This document shows positions 36,850 through 48,776 of a DNA stretch of 64,000 nt, in pieces. The translations under genes were made by a program, and so were the position numbers. Under the pieces are notes generated by a model, which saw nothing but the letters and a program-made list of their open reading frames with translations, made no database searches and was not told the origin of the DNA. Location of the stretch: positions 3,320,441 through 3,384,440 of the forward strand of contig NC_092368.1 in the NCBI RefSeq assembly GCF_030848805.1, read 5' to 3'. Every line of letters begins with the position of its first letter. Positions within the stretch are counted from its first letter, which is position 1. Origin of the DNA: Temnothorax longispinosus. Taxonomy: Eukaryota; Arthropoda; Insecta; Hymenoptera; Formicidae.

Positions 36850-39400
36850 CAAAGCTTTCTTATCCTACAGTTATATTTCGGAGATGCTCTAATTGAAGCT
36901 AAAACCCTTTTTTTAGGAATGTTAATTCGACATTTAATCGTTTAATGTGAAAATTTCGAGACCAGATGACTTCAATCTGACGAATAAATCATTTTTATTT
37001 AGAGAAGAAGAACAAATGCGATTATTATTAAATACGTGCATATGAAAGATAAACGTATTCGCAATATGTAACTATGTATTTCTACTAAAAGTAACATTAA
37101 AAGCTGTCTCGAGCTCATTCAAATAACATGCGTATGACTATCATAAAGTAGATATCAATGTAATTTCTTATGTAATTTCTCAAGGTATTCTCGAAATGAC
37201 ATACCACGCAAATGTTATGTACGCTTCGCTGCAGATAGAAAATTTTCCAAGTCATTAATTAATGGCTTATGCATGCCATTATCATATACATATTTAATGA
37301 AAAAGAAGAAAAATCACGCAGCAAAAAAGCTATCTGGAACACATAATATAACTATGTTACACAACAGTTCTACCGTGACCGTATATCAATCAAGAAAATA
37401 GTTGTAATCTCGTCAGGAACGAGACAGCCGCTTAAAATATGGCTTCGGTAAAAACCAGTTCAAAGTTTGCAACTCTCTAACTCTTGAGACCGTCGCGTTA
37501 TGCGGTTCTCATCTTCGGCGCAGTTGAGCAACCGCTAAGTTCGCCTTGGATTGCATCAAGGGTCGACCGCCGTCGCCGCCACCAGCCAATTAATGCACTT
37601 TTAATGAAACGATTGCGTGCCCGTCGCCTCACGCGTTATTTTTAGATAGCGCCGGTACCAGAATAAATCTCATAGAATCTACGGGGCAAATTAAGAGCAA
37701 TTAAAGCGACTCGTAGCCAGCCCGGCTCGATCCGTTCACGTCTTTGTCTTCCGTCAGTTCCTGCCTCATTTTCGCGGCGAATGAAACAAGACGCTCGGAG
37801 CTCGTGCTCTCTCCCGCGGTAATTCCTTACGTAATAAACGCGGGAACGCGTGCACGAGGTCAAAAGCATCGTTATAGCGTTGCATAGAAAGAGCGTGAGT
37901 CACATAACATCTGAAAACTTGTAAACAGATCTTTGTGAAAGACCGCTACGATTTCTTTTAATCTGAAAATAGAGATTTAGATTCCGAGATTTCGCATTTG
38001 TATCTTTTCGACCCTTCCTAAATCCATCCCGTGTGCGATCGTCTATCAAAAATATTTAAGTTGAAGAATTTATTCACACAATATCCGATAATAATATTCA
38101 CTAAGATTTAATAAAGCTCCTGGAAAAATTCTATGTCGTATTCTAATATCATTACGTGTGCTAGAATGTGAGGGGTACAAGCGAATGTTTTGTTTCGTTG
38201 GTTTATCGTCTATCCGTGCACGAAATTTCATTGTCTCTGCGGTAATAACGGAACGGGGGGGGAGCTTCGTGTTATCCATGTTACGAGGGGTAATATGAAA
38301 AATCGGCTCGCGACCCCTCACGGGTACGGAAAACCGTACATGTCGCCGGATTCTAGGGGGTTGGCAGAACGCCTTCGTGAGAGGCCTAAACCTTTCGTGG
38401 CATGCGAGGGGCAGAGAGTAGAAAATGACGAGTCATTCGATTTTACGGCTTTACGGATAACGCGTCTGCTGGTTACGACTCGGAACGAAATATCACAAGA
38501 AGAGTTTTTTTTCCCTGATGTATGTGTTACGTCTTCCTTGCGATTCGATATCTCGAATTTCTTCACTTTGTATGTGTACAGCCATGTACACTAGATGTCA
38601 TAAAGATAAGCATGTTGATGGATGGCGCCTTATGATACGTTGCTTGCCATTTAATTCTGTTAAAACGCTAAATATTTTACATTTTCGTCTCAGCAACATA
38701 TAAAATCGATATCTACCGGATATTTATTCCATCTACGCATCACTATATCGAAAAGTTCGTAAATTTTAAGTCAATTCTAACACACATAGAAACAGCGTTT
38801 GGAAAATAAATTCACTTCAAGTTATATGCTGTTACACAGATCTTATAGCACATATTATAATAGATTCATGTATTTAAATATTTGTGTTAATATTTCTGTA
38901 TAAAAAAAATTATTTATTTTATAACTGAAAAAGCTAAACTTTTATCACTTCCATGGGACATCACGTCCAGTCGCAACTTTAATTAGATGAAGTCAAGAAT
39001 GCTTCTTGCCGTGAGAACGCGAGTTTCTCGGTTGTGTTAGGCGCATCATGCATTCATACACGTTGTAGCGTTCATAAGTACATTCATCCTTTATTTTCCG
39101 AATTATATGCATACACACGAGCGTTTCTTTGTGCTTTTGTGCTTCCGTTAGCTACGAATTTCGCGATAGAGAAAGCAACGAGTCAGCACAAAGCGAAGTA
39201 AGCGGTGGGCAAGATTCGCGTAGGCCGCAGCGAGGAAAGTTGTTCCTTATGTCGGAGTTTGTCTCGCCGTCGCGTCGTAGAAACTTGGACTTCATAGCTA
39301 AGCGATGAATTGGCTCGGAAGCACTCGCGCGAGTAGACGCGTGATAAACGTCACTCTTGTTAGCGCGCTCTCGGTGCCGTTCTACTGTTACTCCCACGAC
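36850..39400. other. Mostly AT-rich non-coding DNA
   Basis: AT-rich at 36860-37410, 38040-38160 and 38640-38970, with mixed DNA between. A perfect small hairpin (TAATGGC/GCCATTA) lies at 37260-37281. A 134-codon frame at 38190-38594 has no recognisable domain. Nothing else seen. Confidence 0.7.
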
Positions 39401-40025
39401 CTCATCTGCGACTCCACATGGAAAATTCTTCATTTCCCAACGCGCGCTCGCGAGACTATTTCCCTAAGACAATAATGCAACTCTCTCTCGCCATTTCTCT
39501 TCTTATTTAGCACGCGCGTAATCAATTTTCTTTTGATCCTTCTCGTCATATGCGTCCCCGGCATTATACCTACGAGTTTATTTAGTTTTAATTGTCCCTA
39601 TCCAATTACATCTTCCCTATCGTATATCCCACTTTCTCTCTTTTTCTCTCTCTAACAAATTCTTTTCGCATTGCGATAAACGTGCCCTTCTCTTTTCCTC
39701 CCACGATCGGTCCTCAAGGCCATCACTATCTATACCCGCCCCGGCGGTCCCCGCGAAATCTCTAATGCAGGATCCGGATCGGAAATGTGAAAAAGTGCGC
39801 GCGCCCCGCGCTCGGTACAAATAAGGCAGCGTTGCATACACACGGCGGCTCCCACATATCGCGGCGTCGTGCACGCCGCAGCGTGTACACGAAACTACAC
39901 ACCAACGACGACTTCCTCTCACGGATCCGCGAATCCATGAATGGTCCGTGGGCTATCAATGGGCCGCACGCTGCTACCCACACGCACTCGACAGGGCCCT
40001 CTCTCCCTCTGTCCTCTTCCGCCAC

Positions 40026-40059
40026 TTCCTCCTCCTCCTCCTCCTCCTCCTCTTCCTCC
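40026..40059 (+). repeat. (CCT)n trinucleotide repeat
   Basis: About ten CCT units with a CTT interruption near each end. Confidence 0.95.
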
Positions 40060-40261
40060 CGCGTGCATGCTCGCGCTCTCACGCGATCGCTCGCGCGGCT
40101 ACGACGTGTTGCGACGACCAAGGCGACGATGCGTATATGCACGAAATTACACCGCGACCACGTTACTCTTTTCTAGTTTCCTCTGCTTCTTTTTTTCTCT
40201 CACGGACGAGCGCCGAGAAGAGAAGATCGCACGCCGGGTTACGACCTCGTCGTTGCGCGAC

Positions 40262-40292
40262 CGTGCGTGCGTGCGTGCGTGCGTACGTACAT
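40262..40292 (+). repeat. (GTGC)n tetranucleotide repeat
   Basis: About five GTGC units decaying into GTACGTAC. Confidence 0.93.
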
Positions 40293-41283
40293 GCGTATTA
40301 TTACACGAAGGGAGAGAGAGAGAGCCCGTCGTCCTGGGAAAGACTTTCTCGGGGACGTGCGAAAATCACCTAGATCCCGCTCCCGAATATAAAATAAAGC
40401 TCACCATGCGATGGCGTGTCGTGCTTCTTGTATCACTTCATCGTCGGTTGCACGTTTAATATGCATTATTCCGGTACCTGATTCTTTTTCATCCTCCCGC
40501 GCGTCTCGTCCCATCCTCCTTTAGATAATTGTACGCGATATTTGATTTTCGATAGCATCGTCGGACTGAATTTACATTAATTTTACTGTATCTCCATAGC
40601 AGTTACAATCTCTTAATTACAGAACGCCTCATATTCTTCGGCGCCGCTGCTTTCGATAAAAACAAAGATCCAATCCGCTTATAAAATTTAATGCGCACGT
40701 CGTAATTACATTTCGATATATTATTTATATAAAAAGTAACTGTGCCGTAAAGTACAGCCGAGCTGCATTCGTCGCGCATTTAATTGGAACTTGACGAATT
40801 CACACAAGACTTTCCACGATCTCGTATGGAACGCTCGGAAAGCGGCAGGCAGGCACCATCCGACGATTCTCCAATTTCATTCTCGCGAGATACTTTCGGG
40901 AGCGTGTTTCTCGCGCGGACGAAGCGACGACGATTAAAACGCCCGCGCGCAGTTTATACCGCAGCGAATATATAAGCCCGTGTACGGGCATATTCGAGAA
41001 AAGCGGCTACTCCCGAGGGGGAATTTATGGTTTCGACGTTTCTCACAGCGGCCACCGCGAACCCGACTCTAACTCACACCTGCACGCTTCCCGCTTCTCT
41101 CTTTCCTGTCTTCTTTCTCGCGTTCCTCGCGGTACTGCCGTACACACCGTGTGTGCGGGCGACGCGGCGGTCAAATCGCACGAAAGGAGTAAACGAGAGC
41201 CATAAATAAAGTCCGGCAATATTGTCCGCGCGCACGATGCCCGTCTGATACAATTTTCGGACGAAATAAGCGCTGCCGGCCAT

Positions 41284-41631
41284 TGACGTTGTTGACGTAA
41301 ATGACGTGCCGATGGAAATTCACTCCGCGTATTCACGGATTCCTTAAATATTGATGCCGGCACGGAGGTGGCCTCGATATTATCGCATATAGCTCGGCCT
41401 AAGCATTTCGTACGCGCAACGTCGTCGTGAACGCGATGATGTCTGAACGACGATAATTTAACTATACATGACAACGGCGCGTTCAACGGCCCAGCGATGG
41501 AAATTGCGTGCGTGTCAACACCTCAGGCGGAATAATAAAGTAACCTATTGCCGTAACGGAATCAATCAGGCTTATTCAAATGACGAATTATTTATGCAAA
41601 TGACGTGGGTTATCGCCAAGTATTGACGTCA
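41284..41631 (+). promoter_or_regulatory. Array of TGACG (CRE-like) sites with a POU octamer
   Basis: TGACGT starts at 41284, 41294 and 41303, spaced 10 and 9 bases apart. TGACG recurs at 41581, 41601 (TGACGTGG) and 41624 (full CRE palindrome TGACGTCA, 41624-41631). CAAATGACG is repeated exactly 20 bases apart (41577 and 41597), and the POU octamer ATGCAAAT (41594-41601) overlaps the second copy. CRE sites bind CREB/ATF bZIP proteins and the octamer binds POU-homeodomain factors (known). Enhancer function is inference. Confidence 0.4.
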
Positions 41632-43709
41632 AAATAGACCTTAGACTCTGTCGAAGTATGTGAATGAAAGTCGTATTCCACAAATAATATATATTATATA
41701 CCTCTAATGTCGAGGCTTCTAATTATTTCCTCGGGTATCCCTTTTCCGAGTCCCGATAGCGTTTTACGAATGCATGAATCGAATTACGTATTTGCACATA
41801 CGTTAAGCGTATTGTGCTTTCTAACGTCGTCGCTAATAATTTCCTACAGTCCGAGCGGACGAGCTATTAATAGCGGCTTGATATAGGTATCCGCGCTCGG
41901 TCATTCGGAGACACGCGGTGCCATTTGTTGCCGCATTAGCATTACTTTCTACTTGGCATTCGCCTTATAGTACGCGTTGTACGGTGCGCGACTTCTTACT
42001 CTATCACGGGCTTCTCTACGGCGCAGGGCGTACGCACTGCGGTACGCCTTTATGGGAACCCCCCCGCGGCACGCACATCGCTTGTCATTTCATGGGAATG
42101 ACGCGACATGATAAATGACACCGTCGATGCCCACGAAGCGCGCCCTGCTACGCACACGCGCATCCGGATTGCACGAGACAGTAGAGAGAAAGAGAGAGAT
42201 CGCCTAGGCGCCGGTCCTAAGGCGCTCGTCTAAGGTAATCTTCGGCACGACCCCAAGTCTTTTTATAGCCTCCCGCGACGCGGTATTCGTGAGGATCAAA
42301 GCCCGCCACGAGACGCCACGAGGAGGCCCCTGGAAGTACTTTATATGGTCGGATGTGTCATGCCGTGCCGCACACTGCGTAAGATAGCGCATCCAGCCGC
42401 GGAGGTTCTCAATCGTGGGCGCTCCTCGAATGCTTTACCGTACGATGTTATGATGAAACGGCATTCTATAAAATGATATATATGTTACTATAGTTTCGAA
42501 TTTGGATTACATTACACAGACGTAACGACGCAAGTTATTAACCGATTGACGAATAATTGCTGATAAAAAGTTTGGTAAATTTCCATGGAAAATTTTTGGC
42601 ATGTTTTCCCTGTGTCTTATGCCTTTTCGTAGTCTCCAGAACTTTAGAGTGTAACTACAAGGGATCACGTTTCGGTATCTGATTTCTATTAATAAAATTC
42701 AACAAGATCGCTCTAATGGACCCCAAGAATGTCGTCGTCAGCGCGTTCACACGGCTCCGCGCGTCAAATCTCGGGCGGGCCGTGACTACGAAGATTTATC
42801 ACCGGATAAGAAACGTCAAAAACGCGGAAAGGAGCGAGGAGGGAAAAAAGGGAGGAGGAAAGGAAGAAAAAAAGAAAAGACGAAGGCGCGGGGGAGAGGC
42901 GAGAAGCGGACGCGCGCGACAGCTGCGCGTCGTCGACAGCAGCAGGGCGTTGATCCTTAATCCAGGTTGAGTGTATATTCGAAGATTTCGTCGCGGGATC
43001 CTACGCAAACACCCGGGGTCTTGCCGGTGCGATCGCGGGGAGAAAGGTGGGCCAGCCAACACTGCCGGATGATAAACTGTCGCGTTGAGTTCGCCGGGGA
43101 CGAACGGGGGCGGACGAGGGCTGGTGCCATTATTGCCGTGAATGCTCGGCTGCGACGTCGATGTAGCCGCTGGTAGGCTAAAGATTCTCCTCGGAGAGCT
43201 CTCTTATAACTTCCAGACACGCGTAACGCGTCGGTCGAAGCCGCGAGACGACGCAGATGCAAAAACTCGACGCGGAAATAGGAAAGACGGAAACGGCAGA
43301 TTGCTTTTGATTAGCCCAGAATGCCGGCTTGAGAAATCATCTCGCTCCTTGGGTTCGATACAGCAGCGGCCGTATTTTATCAGCTCTAAGAAAGAATTCG
43401 TGAAAGGTGAAATTCGGCTGTGTTTCGTTTCTTCACGGTTGCGCGAGGTAATTAACAAAAATTCAAGTTATACGCAAAGACCTTGTTCTTCTTTGACTCA
43501 TCCTACGTCATCCAATTCCGCGTAAAACGTAAAAAGCAGATTGCGATCGACTGCAGCTGTCGGCGCCAAGTATCTGGCCGTAATATACGCGTAGAATATC
43601 TAAACCATCGCTTTGCCAGGCAAGTTTAAGTAAACAAAGCAATGAGAAGCAACGACTACTTACTGTTTGTCTACTTGGCTTGCGCATATAAAGTGATGAT
43701 TTAGATAGG

Positions 43710-43740
43710 CTACGTGTAGACCGTCGTTGCCTACACGTAG
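43710..43740. repeat. Perfect hairpin, 10-bp arms
   Basis: CTACGTGTAG (43710-43719) and CTACACGTAG (43731-43740) are exact inverted copies with an 11-base loop. Each arm contains a CACGTG-like core (ACGTGT/ACACGT). Too short for a microRNA precursor. Confidence 0.85.
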
Positions 43741-44281
43741 ACGTCCGCCGGTAGACGCGAAGTTACCGTAGCAATTTGTATTCATTCATCGGACGGGGCT
43801 TCAACTGCGTCGTCGGTTTTGCGGACGACGATCGGGCGCGCGATCGCGCGTTTCGCCGTCGACGAAGCGAGCGTATCGTAGGTATCGCATCGTATCGCCG
43901 ATACGCAAATTGCGGTGGAATGCGTCGTGCCGGACCGACGCGCATTAAAACGTGGGAGTATCCGGATCCCGGAGTTTTCCTACAAAAAAAAGTCGCGGCC
44001 GCCGGCCCCGTTCCCGCCGCCGCCGCTACGCCGCCGCTCGCCGACGGGGGAATGCGAGAGACGCGCAGAAAGAGAGAAACAGATCGTCGCGACAATACCA
44101 CCGGAAATTGACGTTTCCATTGCATAATGGCGGACTTCCGCTTCCCCGCTAGGAATGACTCCGTCCGGCTTGTCACTTTTGTAATGGCCTTTAAAAACCT
44201 GAATGGCGAGCTCTGGTCTACACGTCGTACGAGTTAGGTGGAGCCACACACTCACTGTTGGTCGCACCCATTCAAGCATGC

Positions 44282-44306
44282 GAGAGAGAGAGAGAGAGAG
44301 AGAGAG
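44282..44306 (+). repeat. (GA)n microsatellite
   Basis: About 12 GA units without a bordering G run. Confidence 0.95.
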
Positions 44307-44645
44307 TTGAAAAGAGACAGAGGAACGTCGGGAGAGGAAGAAGAAAAGGAGGAGTTCTCTTGGTAATGGGATCGATCGATCCAGGATAGCAGGAAGAAGA
44401 TTTCGGTCGCGTCTCCTCGAAGTCGGAGATTCGCCGCGTTTTATTTCCGCGCGATTATGTCATTGCCCATTAACGTCGTCCTCCGTGCTGTGATGAGACT
44501 TTGGAAAAATAATATTCCATTTACTGGAAATTTCGTTCCTTTTTACATTAATTTTCTTTTCGGACAGAAGAAGAAACGTTAGATTGTTGATACATTACAC
44601 AGAGGCTACATTACATAGAAATGTAATAAAATGATATTTTCAAAA

Positions 44646-44871
44646 ATATTAAAGGATGCAATTTAAACCAGCACCTTGAGTTAAATAACATTTTGTTATT
44701 TTTAACTACCACGTGCGCTGAAATTTTTTATTTTAACACAAAACAGTATCATTTTAACTTAATTAGTTTAATTAAATTAATGACATATTGAAGTAGGAGC
44801 AGTGGCAACCAAGGAATTATTAAAAATGATTTAAATTGAGTATAATTTGACACTACGAATTTAACAGTGTA
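44646..44871 (+). mobile_element. MITE-like element, copy B
   Basis: About 225 bp, AT-rich, ending TTTAACAGTGT on the right. It aligns with the reverse complement of copy C along most of its length: ATTAAAGGATG near the left end, CTTGAGTTAAATAACA, TTTTAACTACCA, GCTGAAA, TTAGTTTAATTAAATTAA and GTAGGAGCAG follow in the same order. The CACTG termini recall Tc1/mariner-type MITEs, which duplicate TA on insertion, but I could not define a clean target duplication. No coding capacity. Confidence 0.8.
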
Positions 44872-46371
44872 TATTAACACATTGTACATATCTATATAAA
44901 TCAATCAAATCGATGAAGCACAGCAGGGAATAAAGATTCGACGAAGATGTATGAATGTTCTACTTCGTCCGCCTCATTACAAAATCACTATTGCGTAAAA
45001 TGTAAGAAAAGAGCGGCGTACGTAAAAGCACGTTAATTAACACAGCTGGTTACCTACGTTTGACGAAACTATGTTAATTTACACGGCCCGTTCAGGATGT
45101 ATTGAAAAGAAATAGAGAGAAATAATGAAGGGACAGCCTCGGTCTGGTCTTCGCGATTAATTAATAGTCCGCTACCAAGGCTCGTTAACCTTGTGACATC
45201 ATTACGGCTGATTATTCGTGAGGTATTCGTGTCTGATTAAACTTCGAAGGGACCCACCGAGACTTGACAGTTCGAGCGTCGGCGATCCAAACTCGTTCGC
45301 GTGGGATTTAAGAACGATCGATTCACGATCCGGTCGGCCGGCCGACGAAGGCGTAATATGTCTAACGAGTAAGTAACGACCAAGTAAGCCGGTGAAATTC
45401 GCGTGGTTGCGTGCTGCCGACGCGATGCATCCGGATACGTGCATACGTTCGCCATTCGCCATTCGACCGAACCGTCCACCGAACCGAGACGGTTCGGCGG
45501 GCACTTCCGCGTGGGTGACCGGTTCTGATCGCGCGCGCGCAACGCTACTTTTGCTTTTTGGCGAAAACTCGAGAGTCGTGTGCGTCGCCCGAGATCGAGA
45601 ATTTCTTCGCCTCGGGTGTTGGTTGGTGGACCAAGCCGCGCCGCGCCGCGCCGTCGTTCCACCGAGGCCCAGGGTGTGTTGTCGGTCTATTCAGAGCCGG
45701 CGTGCCAACTAAAGTGACACACAAAGGCGACCGCGCGAGCTTGGACTACCGGTCAGGTCATAATAAGGAAGTACGGACAATGCGAGGAACTTCTTTTCGT
45801 CATACTGCGCGCCGGCGGTTCTCAATCGCGTGCATAATACCCATACACAAATGCGAGAGATTTTTTAGCGAGCGAGGTCTTAGCGAAATGGAAATCGTTT
45901 TCGTGCGGCGCGGCTCGGCGCGGCGCTCGAAGCGACGTAACGCAACCGCAACAATGTAGCGTGTCAAGCAGTCGGCAGTAGCATTCGTGGGACACGATAT
46001 GTTGTTTACGCGTAATTACAGAAATTGCGAAAGAATGCACTGGACTCTCGCGCGTACCCCAGTGGCTTAAGTCTCTGCTAATGTGGGATTAAAGCGAAAT
46101 AATAATGCCGAGGGCTTCGGCGAGCCTCAAGAGCACGCGATGGAAATACGAGAAACGATCGCCGAAAGTGGCGAGTTCCGGTGCCGGCGAACAGTGTTCG
46201 GGAGAGGAAAGCGAGCGGATCCGGGCGCCTCCGCGCAACTCTGATGGAACTCGATCCAAAAATAAATAAGAGTTCATCAGTGAGCGGACTGAGCTAAATG
46301 AGCTTCTGCGAAATCCCTCGGAAGGGCGCGCACGCAATCGTGCGCCGCACGCGAAAAGTACAGACGTATGT

Positions 46372-46400
46372 TTGTGTGTGTGTGTATGTGTATGAGTGTG
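46372..46400 (+). repeat. (TG)n microsatellite, interrupted
   Basis: About 29 bases of TG repeat broken by TATG units. Confidence 0.9.
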
Positions 46401-47053
46401 CGGGTATATATACGCGTAGATCTCGGTCTCTTATAGGTGGTGGAAAAACGATGCGGAATGCAGCACCGCGAGACAGCGTAGGCGGTGGTGCTCCCTCGCG
46501 GTTCTCGTTTGTCGGAGTTCACTTCTGCTAAATCCTCGAAGGTGCGGGTGATATTAGAGCGCGAAAACCGATACCGGTCTGGTCGGAATTTGTAATCGGG
46601 AATCGTTACTTCTAGGCTTTCCCTACCCACGCACGAGAAACACGAGCCGCACCATTTTTAGACTAATGACGTAAACGAGGCGTTTATTGGCGATATTCGA
46701 AGATTACTAAATTTATAACTCGCTGAAATAAATAAAATGTATAAAATTGTTTATACGCTTTTTAAATTTGTATTCTTTTTCTCAATTTAGAACGATACTA
46801 CAAAAACTTAAAAAGATATAATTTTATAATAAAATATTTGCGCAATTTGTAATATATTGTTTAAAAATACTGTATGTTTTGTCGCACTTATGAATTAACC
46901 ATCACAGAAACAAAATCAGTATAAAAGATCGACGGTAACTTCTATAGGTGGATTTTAAAAATCTTTTCGTGCGAGCGAGAACTCCAAAATGTATCCGAAC
47001 CACGGCGAGATTATTTGCAAGGGGAGTTCTATATTTGCATCGAGAATTCAGAG

Positions 47054-47085
47054 TATAAAAGTCGTAACATTTTCGCACACTCACT
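47054..47085 (+). promoter_or_regulatory. Candidate TATA plus initiator core promoter
   Basis: TATAAAAG (47054-47061) is followed by TCACTT with its A at 47083, 29 bases from the first T of the TATA box. That is the spacing expected between an insect TATA box and an initiator (TCAKT-like). The first downstream ATG opens a 134-codon frame (47170-47574) with arginine/glutamate-rich low complexity that I do not accept as a gene. The motif may drive a non-coding RNA or be a coincidence. Confidence 0.25.
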
Positions 47086-47480
47086 TTCGAGCTCCTCAGG
47101 CCAGAAACAGCCATAATTACTTAACAGACGAGAGTTCGTTTCGAGGCAACTGGTTGTGAATGGAGCTTTATGCGAGCCTCGAACGCAACGCCGTGTGTGG
47201 TGCGACGCATTCCTGTCCGCATTCTCTCCCGTCGTCTTCTCTTTCTCTCCTTTTCCCTGCCTTTCTCTCTTGATTCGGACATAACCGACGGCCCAATCTC
47301 TTTTCTTTCAGAGAAAGGGAGAGATAAAGGGCAGCATGCATGGGAGCATGAAGAAGCGAGAGAGAAGGAACGAGATAGAAGGCCCTGTCCAAAGGCGTTT
47401 TTGTTCATCTCTTTCGATTCCTGGAACAAGCTGGTTCGCACCGGACCCCACGGGGTCCAGGCAATGTTTCAATTAGAGAC

Positions 47481-47500
47481 GAGAGAGAGAGGGGGGGGAG
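47481..47500 (+). repeat. (GA)n with G8 run
   Basis: A short GA array (47481-47490) runs into G8 (47491-47498) and then AG-rich DNA to about 47530. Confidence 0.93.
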
Positions 47501-47842
47501 AGAAGAGAAAAGAAAGAGAGAAAGAGCGAGGTGTGTTCAGTGAACAGGCCCTTAAAGGAAGCTCAAGCCTTTAACCGTCGGCGTTAGACGGTTGGCCCGC
47601 CCAGTTAGGATTAAAAGGCTTTGACGAATTAAGAGGTTCAGAGTTTAAGAGATGTGACTTTTAAAATATAATCGCCCTACAAGGGCGATTTGAATACGTT
47701 GAAAGGTAGGCGCTTTATTGCTGTGATACGTTAAGTCAATTAAAAAAATCGGTGAGAGATTGTAAACGCTGAATACTGCTTTCTATCATAAATCTGACGT
47801 TTTAACAACCTCCGGCGTTGCTCTCGGTTTTATCAGCGTCAT

Positions 47843-48051
47843 GCACTGTTAAATTCATAATATTAAATTCAAAATTTGAGTTATTTTTAGCCATTCCTAT
47901 AACCAGTCGCCTGCTCCTACTCCAGTATGTTAATTTAACTAAACTAATAGAGTTAAAATAATAAGTTTCAGCACACATGGTAGTTAAAATTAATTGTTAT
48001 TTAACTCAAGATATTCGTTTAAATTTCATCCTTTAATATTTAAGTAGTGTA
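47843..48051 (-). mobile_element. MITE-like element, copy C
   Basis: About 209 bp in the opposite orientation to copy B. The left end is CACTGTTAAATTC and the right end TTTAAGTAGTGTA, giving roughly inverted CACT.../...AGTG termini. The interior aligns with copies A and B. No coding capacity. The autonomous partner is not in this window. Confidence 0.8.
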
Positions 48052-48776
48052 GAAAGTTCCAATTCGCACTCGAAACACCAACATGATTCTCGATAATTTC
48101 ATTCGTCTCTGCAAGAAAATGCGAACTTTGTGTCTATGTGTCGTCGTCCCGTTTCCAGCCCTTGAATCTTTTTTCGTACACAAACACAGGATCGTATAAC
48201 GAAGGATTCTCGACTCCGACCGCGAGATTTGCGTTGCTCCACTTCATTCCAAGCTGTTTGCGCATTTACCAATGTCGCGCGTACACAAAGGTGTCGAGTG
48301 GCCTATACGGGAACTGTGAGATCAAAGCTCGTTACGATGGAAGCCAAACGGTGGCATCCGGAGGGAGATGCAGACGAGGGAGTGTACAGCCGGGTACAAG
48401 CAGCGGTTACAGGGAGATTGCATTCTGCCTGGCAGGAAGACATGGGACCTTCGTGCGGTGAATAATTCTCTAGCAAACCTGTACAGGTGCTCCAAATGCT
48501 ACGATGATACATTTGATGCAAGAAATGTATCCCTCGTCTATTTACGTATGCATATTGATATTACATTTAATAATGAAAGAGATTCTCTTAATGTTTTATA
48601 AAAAAAAAATATCTAAATGGCATTAATAAATATATATAAGTTTATGTGTGTAAATTGCTTCTTTAGTTAAATTGGTCTCTTTAAATAACATAATCTTACT
48701 AAAAAATATATGTATTATCTTTATATAAACTATAGATAATTTTATATTTAAAAATGTTCTATATATTTGTTGCTTA

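Larger units (their letters stand above)
35220..36850. other. Mixed DNA with a promoter-like motif and a 171-codon frame that is not called
   Basis: The frame at 35526-36041 plus has a fairly ordinary amino-acid mix (including several cysteines), but its first codon is GTG, the first ATG is about 48 codons in, and I recognise no domain. A TATAAATAG lies 200 bp upstream. CpG-rich sequence at 36340-36540 carries an AP-1-like palindrome. I leave the region as non-coding with low-grade coding suspicion. Confidence 0.55.
39400..42440. other. CpG-rich non-coding DNA with simple repeats and a CRE-like cluster
   Basis: CpG-rich at 39700-40400 with CCT and GTGC repeats, more mixed at 40450-40760, then CpG-rich to 42440 apart from an AT-rich part near 41670. 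Frames of 126-172 codons at 39762-40459 occur on both strands and translate the simple repeats. The regulatory-type cluster at 41284-41631 is listed separately. Confidence 0.65.
42440..45230. other. Non-coding DNA, CpG-rich then AT-rich
   Basis: AT-rich at 42440-42560, CpG-rich at 42720-44230, then a GA array and AT-rich DNA with MITE copy B at 44500-44960. Frames up to 137 codons at 43763-44176 occur on both strands and are arginine/alanine/proline-rich. No gene seen. Confidence 0.7.
45230..48776. other. Non-coding DNA, CpG-rich then AT-rich
   Basis: CpG-rich at 45230-46640 with GCC/CGCC repeats near 45640 and 45905, AT-rich at 46680-46900, mixed with a purine tract near 47481, AT-rich with MITE copy C at 47640-48060, and AT-rich from 48540. 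Frames of 133-148 codons at 41043-41486 and 45237-45959 are typical of CpG-rich non-coding sequence. No gene seen. Confidence 0.7.
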
